The notes below the pieces were generated by a model. That model was not told the DNA's origin and searched no databases. It worked only from the letters and a program-made list of their open reading frames with translations. From Diadophis punctatus similis (Eukaryota > Chordata > Lepidosauria > Squamata > Dipsadidae): a stretch of DNA of 64,000 nucleotides. The translations under genes and the position numbers were made by a program. The DNA lies in NCBI GenBank assembly GCA_023053685.1, contig JALIGW010000003.1:43408496-43472495 (forward strand), given 5' to 3'. Below, one piece after another: positions 53,595 through 64,000 of the stretch. How positions within the stretch are numbered: the first letter of the stretch is position 1; every line of letters starts with the position of its first letter.

Positions 53595-54240
53595 ATACAA
53601 TACTGTTACATAATATGGTGGATATGTGTGGATAGGAGTTTAGTTGTGCATTAACGAATAAAGCTAAAGCCTTTTATTTTGGATATACAAGAAGATTTTC
53701 ATCTCAACACTATTAATGTGTTGATAATTAGGATAATTTGCTTATTATCCTAGTTTCCAGTAACCATCTTCCATAAGCCTAATTCAATTCTGATCTGTAT
53801 GTTGTGTTTCCTAGTGGAAATTATACTACAGGAAAAGTCTTTGTTCCTTATTGCTAAAGGCTGCATCTAGACACGAACAGGATGACAATAAATTACCATG
53901 TGGGTTTGTTATCAAACCTTGGTGTACTGAGCTTCATTCATTTATTATGACATCTCAATCATATAGGTTTAAATGTAATTATAAAATGCAGCTTTACTTA
54001 CATAGAGGTTTTCTCAGTGAGATCAGTTTATTTCTATTATGTTAATTTTCTTTGTTATTAAATTATCTAGGAATTCATTCAAGACAAATACATTCAAAAT
54101 CAGGTGCTTTTCCACATTGTTTGTCCTGAAGTCAAGCAGCACCAAAGAGAATAAAAGGATGAAGATGACAACAATGTACCCTAAGTGTCTAACCTGGTTT
54201 GGGGGAATGACAGTTAAATAATTGTGTGGCATACCAGACT
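53595..54240. other. No recognisable gene or repeat
   Basis: AT-rich spacer. Confidence 0.4.
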
Positions 54241-54245
54241 TAGGG

Positions 54246-54655
54246 TATTTATTTATTTATTTATTTATTTATTTCTACGCTCTTATAGGCCGCCCAATCC
54301 CGTAGGACTCAGGGCGGCGTACAACATGGATAAGAAACGTACAGTAAAAAACAATTGTAACAATTTAAAAATAAAACAATATTAAAACATTATTAAAAAC
54401 ACCATTCATGGGGGAATCTGATCTCCTTATTCACCCCGCCTGTCGGAAGAGCCATGTTTTCATGGCTTTACGGAAGGCCAGTAGTCCGGATCTCTGGTGG
54501 GAGTTGGTTCCAGAGGGACGGGGCTCCCACAGAGAAGGCCCTCCCCCGTGGCCCCGCCAACCAACATTGTTTGGCCGACGGGACCCGGAGGAGGCCCTCT
54601 CTGTGGGACCTAACCGGTCGTAGGGAGGTATGTGGTAGGATGCGGTCATCAAGTT
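54246..54655 (-). mobile_element. L2-like LINE, C-terminus and 3' UTR
   Basis: (TTTA)n tail in reverse at 54246-54274, then CCGCCCTGAGT in reverse. Minus-strand codons near 54440-54640 give LAFRKAMKTWLFRQAG and YDRLGPTERASSGSRRPNNV. 5' truncated. Confidence 0.8.
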
Positions 54656-54659
54656 CAGG

Positions 54660-56245
54660 GAATACCTATGATTAGAAATTTAATCATTGTAGCGATAATT
54701 AAACTGGATACTTAAATTCATTGTTTATTAATGTATATGAGGAAAATATGTAATCATAATGATCATTTAACAAATGGAGCATGTGGATATGATTGTGATC
54801 AGATATAAATATGAAAATTTATTATCTTATATGAGAGAGAATATAATCGTGCATCAACATTGTTGAACAGATGACAAATGCAATGAATTATAAGGTATTC
54901 AAAAGTTGAACAGATGGAGGCTGACACTCCAAGCTGGTAACATCATTTGGTTTCAAGCTGGCTTAAATGCTTTAGGTGGTTTGGGATGAACAGAATTAAC
55001 TACCTAATCATGAACATCACCGTTCACATACAAAGTAACATGTAGCACTGTGCCTGGAGCACAGTTCTCAGTTTGTTATGCAATGAACTTCCTTAAAGAT
55101 CCTAATGAAAAGTGCAACTGATAATGATGGTCCTGCTTTTAACTTTCAAAGCTAAATGAAAATAGGAATTTAGGTTGTCTAGATGACCCTGAAAATCTGT
55201 CTATGAATTTGTATGAATTCCTGTCCTGATGTGACCTAGGACAGATCCAAAAGCCCAGAAAAAAGGAAAGGAATTGAGTGTAAAATTGAAAATTATGGTG
55301 TAATTAAATTATTTACTTCCAATGTACAGCTCAAAATTATTCAAATTGTATTTCAGATTTGGAAATATTTCACGAGGAAAGGGTGAAAGAAGGAAACACA
55401 ACTCAATTAATTCCTAAACAGGAAAATGTTCTTTCATTTAGTCTTTTCTATGCCTGAATGAATTCTATGCTGACTTAGAGAATGAGGAACCAAGCATACA
55501 TTTTCTTATTGGCTCCTGAGTAGTATTTACCATTTGGAATTTGATGGGATTAAATATTCACTTAAAAATACATCTTGGCTTGAATTTTATACAATAATTA
55601 TTTGACATCCAGAATCTTATTCAGTAATAACCAACATCTCAACTAAAAATATAATTCATTTCCCATTCAAGTTTTCCTTGCATCCCACAGAGTGACTTGC
55701 TGTTATCTCACTGTTTATTACAGTAAATTATGAATGTCAGAGATGCTCACACCACAGATGGGAGACGAGTCAAAATTTATATCTATCAAAGCAATGAATC
55801 CCAATAATTCTATCTTGGGTTTTGCTATGTCACCTCTTTTTGGTATTTGTAGACAGAGATTTCATCCTTGATCTGTATTTTATTAGCCAGTTAATAACAA
55901 GCTCTACCAGAGACAACTGTAGAAATCCTAAGACAAAATAAGAAAGTCCATTTGGTACATTAGAATGTCCTGTTTCACTTTATTCTAGCCACACTGAAAA
56001 CTTGATAGAATTGCTCTCAGAATTTTATCACATGTCATAGTGAACTTTTCAGTAGGACTAGCTCCAAGTTCTTTTTCTTTTTCCTACCATTACTATTTGT
56101 GTCCCTGTACTATTTAAATTAATTTCTGGATTTCACTATACTTTGTAAATAGAATTCTCCTGCTCTACTTCTGCTGAAAAATATGCACTGGTGCATAAAA
56201 GAAATTTGATAAAAATGCATAAAAATGGATTATTTCCAATAATCA
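54660..56245. other. No recognisable gene or repeat in about 1.6 kb
   Basis: AT-rich, no frames over 60 codons. Confidence 0.45.
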
Positions 56246-56253
56246 GTGTACAA

Positions 56254-56446
56254 CACTGATTCTCAACCTGTGATCCGTGGACTTCTGGGGGCGGGATGCA
56301 ATGTCATCACATGAGGTCCACAAAGTCTTGAATAAATGTTATGATTTAAACCTTGAGTTAGGTCTTGGGGGTCCGTGGCTACGGTCCGTGGCCAAAAGAG
56401 GTATTTAAAGGGGATCCTTAGTGGGAAAAAAGGTTGAGAACCACTG
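56254..56446. mobile_element. hAT element, SPIN/Charlie-like termini
   Basis: Ends CACTGATTCTCAACCTGTG and AAAGGTTGAGAACCACTG; the right terminus matches the CAGTGGTTCTCAACC type seen in SPIN/OposCharlie-like hATs. TSDs gtgtacaa and gtgtacag match at 7 of 8. Confidence 0.85.
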
Positions 56447-56449
56447 GTG

Positions 56450-57685
56450 TACAGTATACATTATAATAAAATACAATATGAAAAAGAAATATACAAGTCA
56501 TGTCACATAATACATAATACACAAAAAATATGTTTTTGTGCCACAAAAGTTTTCTATCTTGAAGGAAGCTCATTTAGATATCAACCTAGGTTGAACACGT
56601 AGTTCTGGAACAAATACTGGAAATATCAAAATGATCATGATAGCTAATATTTTTCTATCATGAAGAAGACTCTGGGCATGTGCTGTTGGATTCATGCCCT
56701 GTAGGATACACATCCTACAGATACATTCAGAATCTGGGAAGAATGTATGGTTCATGCTTGAAGAGGAATGACAGCCACCCTTCTCTTCCAATATCTCTCA
56801 AAAAGATTCATCAACTCAATCATTTTGATGGGAGTGTGCCAATAATCCATTATTATTGTAAAGAGAAAGAAAGACAGTAAAGTAAAAGCTTTACTGACAC
56901 ATAAACAAGAGACCAATATTTTATCTTCCCATGTAAATGTAAAAAAGAAAGAAAGAGAAAGTTCAGCAAAATCTAACTATTATTCACAGCATGTACAGGA
57001 AGTGTTCACCAGGGAGGGATATCCTTCTTCTCAAATGCAGCACTCTTGTCTGCTTTCTCCATTCTTTTGTGTGCCTTTGTTTCTTTCCTTCTTTTCTTAA
57101 ATTTGAAACAACAGCGATCTAGGTTTTGTCATTGTTATCAAGGCAGGTACAAGAATGGCTATAGAAAAAAGGCACAACTTAAAGCTGTACAAATGATAAA
57201 CAGCAGCTTACAAATGATAGGACAAAAAGTTACCAATTGCTTTTGTAAAAAATCTGATTGGAAACCAGAAGATTTAAAAGAAAAAGAAATCCATAGTATT
57301 AAATCCTTAAAAAGTTTCCCTGAAATAGATACAGGCTTGACAACATTGTTAACAAGGAAAAACACTTTTCTATGGGTTTGCAACAAATCTTTCTCAAGTC
57401 TTTGTCCTGTTCCACTGTAGTCATGAAAAAAGATGCATTCCAGGCCTCACATGGTTTGGACTTGGATAGTGTCATTGTACTCTCAAGGACATCGAGTGTT
57501 ATGATCTGAACAAGAGATGCTGTGACATATAAATAAATTAATTTCCCTTGAGATAATGTAATAGTCAGAGTTTAAACTATGGCTACCTAAATTTGTCAGA
57601 CTAAGAATCATAGTAGGCTTTTGAGTGATCTTCCAGTACCTCTATACCCCAAAGTGAATAAGATCAAGACAAAGACATTCATTTG
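56450..57685. other. No supported gene; one 124-codon frame of unknown meaning
   Basis: 57046-57420 (+) is open for 124 codons with a hydrophobic start and Lys-rich middle. I recognise no family and see no promoter or splice context. It is probably chance. Confidence 0.35.
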
Positions 57686-57689
57686 TTTC

Positions 57690-58130
57690 CTATATTTTAT
57701 TTTATTTTATTTTATTTATTTATTTTCATCAAGCATGTATTAGATAACAGATATAAGTATAAACATGATTATTAATACATAAATGGATACAAATAAAAGG
57801 GAATATTAGGATAGGGACAGTAGGCATGCTGGTGCGCTTATGCGCGTCCCTTAAAGACCTCTTAGGAATGGGGTGAGGTCGACGGTAGACAGTCTAAGGT
57901 TAAAGTTTTGGGGGTTTGGGGAAGAAACCACAGTGTCAGGTAGTTCATTCCAGGCACTGATAACTCTGTTACTGAAGTCATATTTTCTGCAATCAAGTTT
58001 GGAGCGGTTTACCATACGTTTGTATCTATTATGTGCTTGTGTATTGTTGTGGCTGAAGCTGAAGTATTCATTGACAGGTAGGACATTGTAGCAGATAATT
58101 TTATGTACTACACTTAGGTCAGATCGAAGA
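57690..58130 (-). mobile_element. CR1/L2/Rex-superfamily LINE, 3' end
   Basis: (TTTTA)n tail in reverse, GGGACAGTAGGCATGCTGG, GTCTAAGGTTAAAG. Same family as 34404-35001. It abuts the Penelope-like fragment. Confidence 0.8.
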
Positions 58131-58163
58131 CTTATATGATAACTATATTATAATATATAACCC

Positions 58164-58802
58164 ATGGAGGGCACAAGTGGAACATCAACGTGGAGGGTGA
58201 TCCTATATATACGGGAGGTATCCAAAACTGCTGCATGCATCTTTGCATCACATGGGGTTAAAGTGGCACACAAACCCGATCAAACGTTGAGGAAGAGAGT
58301 TATGCGCCCAAAAGAAGCACTACTGAAGGAAGAGACATCCTCAATAATCTACTGTATTAACTGCAATTGTGCAGACCACTATGTAGGAGAAACAGCTAAA
58401 CGACTACAAACTAGGGTGCATGAACACAAGCTGGTGGTCCGACACAAGGAACAGCGCTCCCAGATTTGGATGCACATGGAGGAGCATGGTCACGAGTTTA
58501 ACTTCCAGGAGACCGAGGTTGTTGCCTACAATGAAACAAAAGGAGGATGCCTCTTGAAAGAAGCCTGGTTCTCTAATAACAACTCTATCAATAGACATAT
58601 TGACATACCACCGACATACCAGGCATTAAGACACCAGGAAGGATTTAGTGGAGACCGATCGCCATGGAAGAATAGAGATCGGGAGCATCATCCCCCCTTT
58701 AGGCATAGAGATTGGCCCAGTGAAGGCATGACAAACCTGGACCAAGTGCAGGAGAGCCCAGCAGAGCAGCGTCAGAATGAGATGGACAAGGGAGGGGGGT
58801 GA
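58164..58802 (+). CDS. Penelope-like element: GIY-YIG endonuclease domain
   Basis: A 212-residue open frame. Residues about 10-55 match the connector before the endonuclease in Penelope-like elements (FASHGVKVAHKP). The GIY-YIG domain follows: Y63 in IIYCI, a C67/C69 pair, Y73 in HYVGET, R80/R84, H88, a SQIWMHMEEHGH segment (99-110), the catalytic-type E133 (LLKEAWFS) and N143 (INRHIDIP). All usual catalytic positions are present. The domain normally nicks the target DNA for this class of retroelement. The reverse transcriptase that should lie upstream is absent, so the element is 5' truncated; the ATG at 58164 is simply the first in frame. An Arg/Glu-rich tail (160-212) ends at TGA. Confidence 0.85.
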   Translation: MEGTSGTSTWRVILYIREVSKTAACIFASHGVKVAHKPDQTLRKRVMRPKEALLKEETSSIIYCINCNCADHYVGETAKRLQTRVHEHKLVVRHKEQRSQIWMHMEEHGHEFNFQETEVVAYNETKGGCLLKEAWFSNNNSINRHIDIPPTYQALRHQEGFSGDRSPWKNRDREHHPPFRHRDWPSEGMTNLDQVQESPAEQRQNEMDKGGG

Positions 58803-59220
58803 GGAATGACGCAGACCTATTACAAGATCATGGCCAAAACAAATGAATTTGGAGGAGACAATGAGTGTGCCTGAAAGGGAGAGGAGTAGCGATGAGGGGG
58901 AGGGAGCCGAGAGAAATGCCTTCAAAGTAATACCTTATAGCTCTGCATCACCCCCACCCCCGGGAAAGAAAGAGGCAATACACAATGGGGAAGGAGGCAA
59001 TGGAAATCACATCTCCTTTGGTCACCTTGACTAAGGCAAAAACAACAAAGCTAATTACAGGGGGGAGGCAAGGGTGTGGGCCCATTATGTGTGCAATGAC
59101 TAAATTGATCGGTAACACATAAAAAGCAAGCATTTCCTCAATGGGGATTTTACACTCTGACGATGTCAGCAGGGGCTGACGAAAGCTTAGGATAATAACT
59201 TTTTTAAAAGTTCCAGAGAT
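58803..59220 (+). mobile_element. 3' region of the Penelope-like element
   Basis: Follows the endonuclease frame and ends with GACGATGTCAGCAGGGGCTG and ACGAAAGCTTAGGAT, which resembles terminal sequences of vertebrate Penelope-like elements. A 63-codon frame at 58843-59034 has no recognised domain. Confidence 0.5.
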
Positions 59221-59238
59221 CATAATGTCTGTCATTTC

Positions 59239-59412
<174 letters not shown>

Positions 59413-59429
59413 ACACATATATAAAAATA

Positions 59430-61430
59430 ATAAAATAACTATAGACTGGTAAAAATGAATAAAGTAAGAACAGACAATTTTTTTCCATTTTTCCATCCTT
59501 CATAAATAAGAGAGTTGGATTTTTTTTAAAAGATTGGGAATAAATTGTATTTAGCAGTATTTCATTTGGTATGGCACTTATATCTAAGTACAATCACAGC
59601 CCTATGATAAGTTAACTGGTATCAGGTATTGCCAGTAAAAAATTCTTCCAGCTTCAAAAAGGCTTAGAAAAAAGAAGCATTTTAAAGGCCTTTTTATATC
59701 TTAACAGATTAAGCCCCCACTGCTGTATAACAGAAGTCAATTCCAAAGAACAGAAACTAGTTGAAAGAATACTCTGAAACATGCCATGGTCATTCCAACA
59801 TGTGGGGAAACCAAGTGACCCTGACTGCATGATCAGGCGCAACACAGGAATGTGAATTGTTGAAATAAATGTTTCATCTCCTCACCAGAAGGCAGCACTG
59901 ACAGTTTGAAATATGTTCCCAAAGACCTAGCCAATTTAAGGATTGACAGAAAAAGAAAAGAGAGATGAACAAGAAAAGGTTCTGGACCATACAGAGTACC
60001 ATATTCTGGATGTGAATCTGGCAGAGAGCTGTCAGGAAAGCCTATCAGGAAACGATTGCCATAGTCCAGATGAAATACCACCAGGACATGAAATAACTTA
60101 ACTATTAACTAAGCTAACTGAAATAACTTATAGTGATCAATGGATAAATTCTCTGAATTTCAGAATATGAAAGTTACAAGTTTTCATGATTCTATCACTG
60201 AAAAGCTTTAAAGAACGTTTTTCAGTAATAAAAAGTCCCACCTCTCACTTCATGAGAGATACCAGCCGCTGAAATCCTGAAAAAAAATCCATATGGTCAG
60301 TAAAAGAAACAGGAGAAAAAGAGAGAAGAGAGAAAGAAATCAGGGTTTAAAAAAACCCCAATAATTTTGTTCTTCTTGAAATTTAGTTTAAGGCAGTGGG
60401 AATACCTCCTGGTGGAAATCCTAATGAGGCAGAATGGAAAAGTAATAGACTTGTCCATTCCATTAACCACATACACATGTGTGCATGTAACAACCCAGTT
60501 GTGCTATTATATTCTCCATAACCCATTTTTCAGTGGCTGTTCTGAGCAATAATAGTTTCAGAACCCCAATTAAGGGCGTGGAAATCACCAGGGCTTTGAG
60601 AAAAGCAAAATTCCTAAACAAAACATTACTCCTCTCACCCATAATAACCCTTGTACAGATGGATTGTGTATAAGCACCCAAGAGAGTAGAGAAAGAATCT
60701 ATGTACACAATATTCTCTACTAAATTGTTCTGCTATCTCCCTTGGATTTCAGCTGCTGAAATCATGGTAGTAAGTTGTGCTTGTTCCTGTGTTTGTCATT
60801 AATTTATCAAAGTGACACAGAGCCCTACTAATGAAATGCTGAAGATGAATTGCCTCTTGGTCAGATTATGGGCAGCTGATGCTCTAGTTAATTACCCCAG
60901 GAAACTTAAACTCAAAGAACACTTCATAATGCAAAAGTCAACAGTAAATTATTCATTATTCATTCATCAGGGGCAACAGTAATAAAAAAAAATGTCAGCA
61001 GAGGGACTATTAATGGTGTAGTTTTTTTCCCCTTCCCGTTGGCAGCATTATAGTGATATTTTTGATATACTAGGGATGTGTTCTATGTCAGTGTAATCAT
61101 TTTTAAAATAATATTTTGATCTGTCAAATTTTGGTGTGGGTGTGTGGGTGTGTATATATACACACACACACATGCCCAGAGTAAACATACAGTTTTAAAC
61201 ATATATATGCATACACTTGGAAAAATATTATATTTCTATATTTAAAAATTCACAGTTGCTTTTATTTGCAACTGTCATATATATAGTGCTATGGAGGAAA
61301 CCAGCTCAGGAAGATAAAGTTTGTTTAAGCAGCCTCTCTTTCCATTATTAATTAGAAAAACAAGTCATCTGCAGCACAGTAGGTAACAATCAGACTTTTG
61401 AAGTGGGACCAAGAGACCATTGGTAACAAG
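59430..61430. other. No recognisable gene in about 2 kb; (TG)n/(TA)n at 61130-61172
   Basis: A 63-codon minus-strand frame (59654-59845) ends in a KKAFKMLLFSKPF-like string that vaguely recalls a LINE C-terminus. Not strong enough to call. Confidence 0.4.
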
Positions 61431-61433
61431 CAA

Positions 61434-61655
61434 CAATAGCAATAGCACTTAGACTTATATACCACTCCATATAGCTTCACAGCACTCTCTGAGCAGTGTG
61501 TACAGGGTCAGCATATTGCACCCAACAATCTGGGTTCTCATTTTACTGCCCTCAGAAGGATGGAAGCTGAATCAACTTTGAGCCTGTCAGGATCGAACAC
61601 CACGCTGTGGGCAGAATTTGCCTGCAGTACTACATTCTAACCACTGCACCACCTT
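61434..61655 (-). mobile_element. tRNA-derived SINE (second squamate family), decayed
   Basis: AATAGCAATAGCACTTAGAC tail, CTGGGTTCTCATTTTACTGC, and the reversed head TTCTAACCACTGCACCACC. Confidence 0.82.
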
Positions 61656-61659
61656 TGAG

Positions 61660-62290
61660 TGATTTGTAATAAGTTATAATGAATTCTGGTGTCAATTTGT
61701 TTAATAATAACAAGCAATCAGTATTATGCTTGTGTGTACAAGGTCTGTAACCATTATCCAATTCTTGCATTCATAACTTTGATTCTAAGTCTATATTTTA
61801 ACATCTCTGTCTGATGGATCTTACAGTTCTAGTTCAACAAACAAGCAAGCAAAAATTAGCCTGCAACCCTGAGATCTGTCCACATCGAATACAGCTATAA
61901 TGAAATATGCTTATATGTTTCCAAAATGGTACAGGTCTCTCACTCTCTCTCTTGCTCTCTCGCTCTCTTTGTCTTCAATTTGGAATGTAACTGTTTATAA
62001 TTGTTTATTCCATGCATTCAGGGATTAACGGCTAGAAATATGTTTTAGTGAATGCACAAGTGGGAAAAATATGTCTATGTCCCTGAATTATATGAAGGAA
62101 ATGCAGGATTTAAAACATAGTAAATGCTTTTAATGTATTGTAAATTATATTACATTAAAATGTGCATCATAAGAAACACTACTAATCTTTTTTAAGCGAA
62201 CTCCTGCTAGCTAGTTTGAATATAAACAAACGATCATTTATACAACTTAGTTTATTTTCTCAGTTCTTCATGCAGATACCTTAGAAAATA
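61660..62290. other. No recognisable gene; short (CT)n at 61937-61970
   Basis: AT-rich spacer with CTCTCTCTCTTGCTCTCTCG. Confidence 0.4.
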
Positions 62291-62302
62291 CACCTGTTAG
62301 AA

Positions 62303-62760
62303 CTGTGATGGCAAACCTAAGGCACATGTGCCACAGGTGGCACGCAGAGCCCTCTCTGCGGGCACGCGAGCCATCGCCCCAGCTCATCCCCATGCGTGCC
62401 TCCGGCCAGCCAGCTGGTTTTCGGGTCTCTGCTGCAAATGCACAGGAGACATGTGCGCATGAGCGGGGGGCAGGGTGAGCGTGGGGTTGTGTGCGCATGC
62501 ATGGGGGTTGGGGGCATGTGTTGGGGTCATGCACGCATGTGTGGTGTTGTGCACACATGCGTGGGGGTCATGTGCGCATATGCAGGGGTCATGCATGCAT
62601 GCACAGGGTGGGGGAGCATGAGGGGTCGCACGCACATGCACAGAGGGCAGTGCGCATGCGGGGGGTCGCATGCACATGTGTAGGAGTTGGGGCGAGGGTA
62701 TTGCATTATGGGTGCGTGCGCGCTTTCGGCACGCAGTGACAAAAAGGTTAGCCATCACTG
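62303..62760. mobile_element. Non-autonomous hAT element (inverted relative to 4547)
   Basis: Begins CTGTGATGGCAAACCTAAGG and ends AAGGTTAGCCATCACTG. TSDs tgttagaa and tgctagaa match at 7 of 8. The interior (62450-62700) is a GC-rich minisatellite-like run of GTGCGCATGCATGGGGG-type units, which creates several overlapping chance frames. Confidence 0.87.
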
Positions 62761-62764
62761 TGCT

Positions 62765-64000
62765 AGAATATACTCTTCTCTACATCAAATCATTGCAGTT
62801 CTCTAGTGTTTGGGGTGAAGCTAGTGGCCAATCCCCTTTTCTAACAACTCTTATATAACTGACATCATAGCTAATCAATTTTCCATACCCACCTCTATTT
62901 TTTAAAAAAATACAGTAGTTTTATATTAAGGCCGGAAGTTGGAGCAACAATAAAACTTAGTTACCATTTTACTATTATTTCCTTGCATAATGGAATGGAT
63001 TTTATTTGTTCTGAGAGTGTCCTAAATAAGTTAACAGTATGTTAAATTGTTATGGCATTCCATAAAATTTGACCAGAGAAAGAACAAGGATATTTGCTGG
63101 GGGCAGAATGGAGAAAATTGTATTCTCTGATTCAAGACAAAACTGTTGATCACGCTGAAAAATAAATGGCATTCTTCCTTCATATAAAAGCAAAACCATT
63201 TATTCATAAATATGTTAACGTAAACAGGCAAATAAAAGACTTTTCTCTTTGTTCTATGCAGGAGAAGTAAAAATCCCTTGAACTTGTTCTTTGTCTTTGA
63301 CAGTGAATGCTATAGTCTCTTTGAAACATTATCCTGCTTAACTCCAACTTCGATGCATGGGATTTCACCAAGTGGAGGATAATGCAATTTGTAAATACTA
63401 AGAAACAGTGACCTCTCCCATTAAGTTATAGATCAAATTAAACCCACCCTGAAATGGAAAGGTGTGTGGGGGGGTTAACTTAAATTTTCAGATGGAACAT
63501 TATTGAGACCAATCTGACATTACAACGGTTAAAAAAAAAATATTGCAAAAGTAAAAATTAAGAAACTTCAAACTATATGCAATTTCCTGTTCACTCAACG
63601 GACATGCCTTTCTCATTTTCTGTTGGACACCATGAAACGCTTCCATAGATCTCTCTATTCTTCAGAACCAGCTGGTTTCTGTCCTCACCTCCTCTCATCA
63701 GTAGCTTCATTAAAATCCTGCAAGGTCTAGCACCCTCAGTCGCATCACTATGCTGTTCCATCTCCTTTTGAAAAGGTTACCCCACTCCTGGGATCAGGGA
63801 GCACATGCCTCTGCAGTCGCTTTATGTCAAGAGAATACCTCGAGAAAAATTCTCCTGTCTTCCTACTAAGCAAGCTTGGAAATGTCAGCTCCTTCAAATG
63901 TGACTTACAGCTTGTAGTAGAGAAACAGAATACAACAGACAATGAAATGTTGTTGAAGGCAGTTTTCTAGCTGAGCAGAGAGCTAGTGCTCAACTTAAAG
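62765..64000. other. No recognisable gene or repeat
   Basis: AT-rich to the window end; frames under 70 codons. Confidence 0.4.

Noticed and set aside
57046..57420. 124-codon plus-strand frame with hydrophobic N-terminus
   Set aside because: No recognised domain, no supporting signals, and a comparable minus-strand frame exists. Likely chance.
62384..62758. His/Pro/Cys-rich open frames
   Set aside because: Arise from GTGCGCATGC-type minisatellite units inside a hAT element.

Overview
The window is vertebrate, non-coding DNA from a squamate, most likely an advanced (colubroid) snake. I recognise no host gene and no host exon. Every protein-like reading frame I can name belongs to a transposable element. 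The lineage call rests on the repeats: Sauria-type tRNA SINEs, a second tRNA-derived SINE family, CR1, RTE, L1 and L2-like LINE tails, pentanucleotide (AATAG/ATTCT) tails like those reported for snake CR1 elements, and many short hAT elements. The organism is an inference from repeat content, not from a marker gene.

Layout. 1-4,540: CR1 and RTE-like LINE remnants, with little else recognisable. 4,540-8,080: a cluster of four non-autonomous hAT elements, three with perfect 8-bp target-site duplications (TSDs) and one (7117-8071) carrying a 357-bp near-perfect palindrome. 8,730-12,830: a SINE, a reversed CR1 with a hAT element inside it, a TA-flanked DNA element, an L1 tail and a mosaic MITE. 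13,600-25,730: scattered SINEs, hAT elements, LINE 3' ends and a 108-nt pure pyrimidine tract. 26,500-36,650: more hAT elements, Sauria SINEs, a possible solo retroviral LTR and LINE tails. 38,690-45,985: a LINE tail, a (GAAA)n tract, two hAT MITEs and a nearly complete Ty3/Gypsy retrotransposon (40952-45719). 45,985-58,130: SINEs, a pair of hAT elements sharing one TSD, L2-like LINE tails and microsatellites arranged as an inverted repeat. 58,160-59,430: a Penelope-like element fragment with an uninterrupted GIY-YIG endonuclease, then a hexanucleotide array. 61,430-62,760: a SINE and a hAT element.

The Ty3/Gypsy element is the only multi-gene unit. It has two 255-bp LTRs, a primer-binding-like site, gag with two zinc knuckles, and pol ordered protease, reverse transcriptase, RNase H, integrase, then a polypurine tract. 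Gag and pol lie in different frames. A second frame change sits in a run of C just before the RT catalytic YFDD motif, so this copy probably cannot make full-length Pol unless the run is a sequence error. The LTRs differ at 6 positions, 5 of them CpG transitions, which implies a recent insertion.

All TSDs, palindromes and LTR alignments were read by eye. Family names for the shorter repeats rest on terminal motifs and memory of the families, not on a database search.
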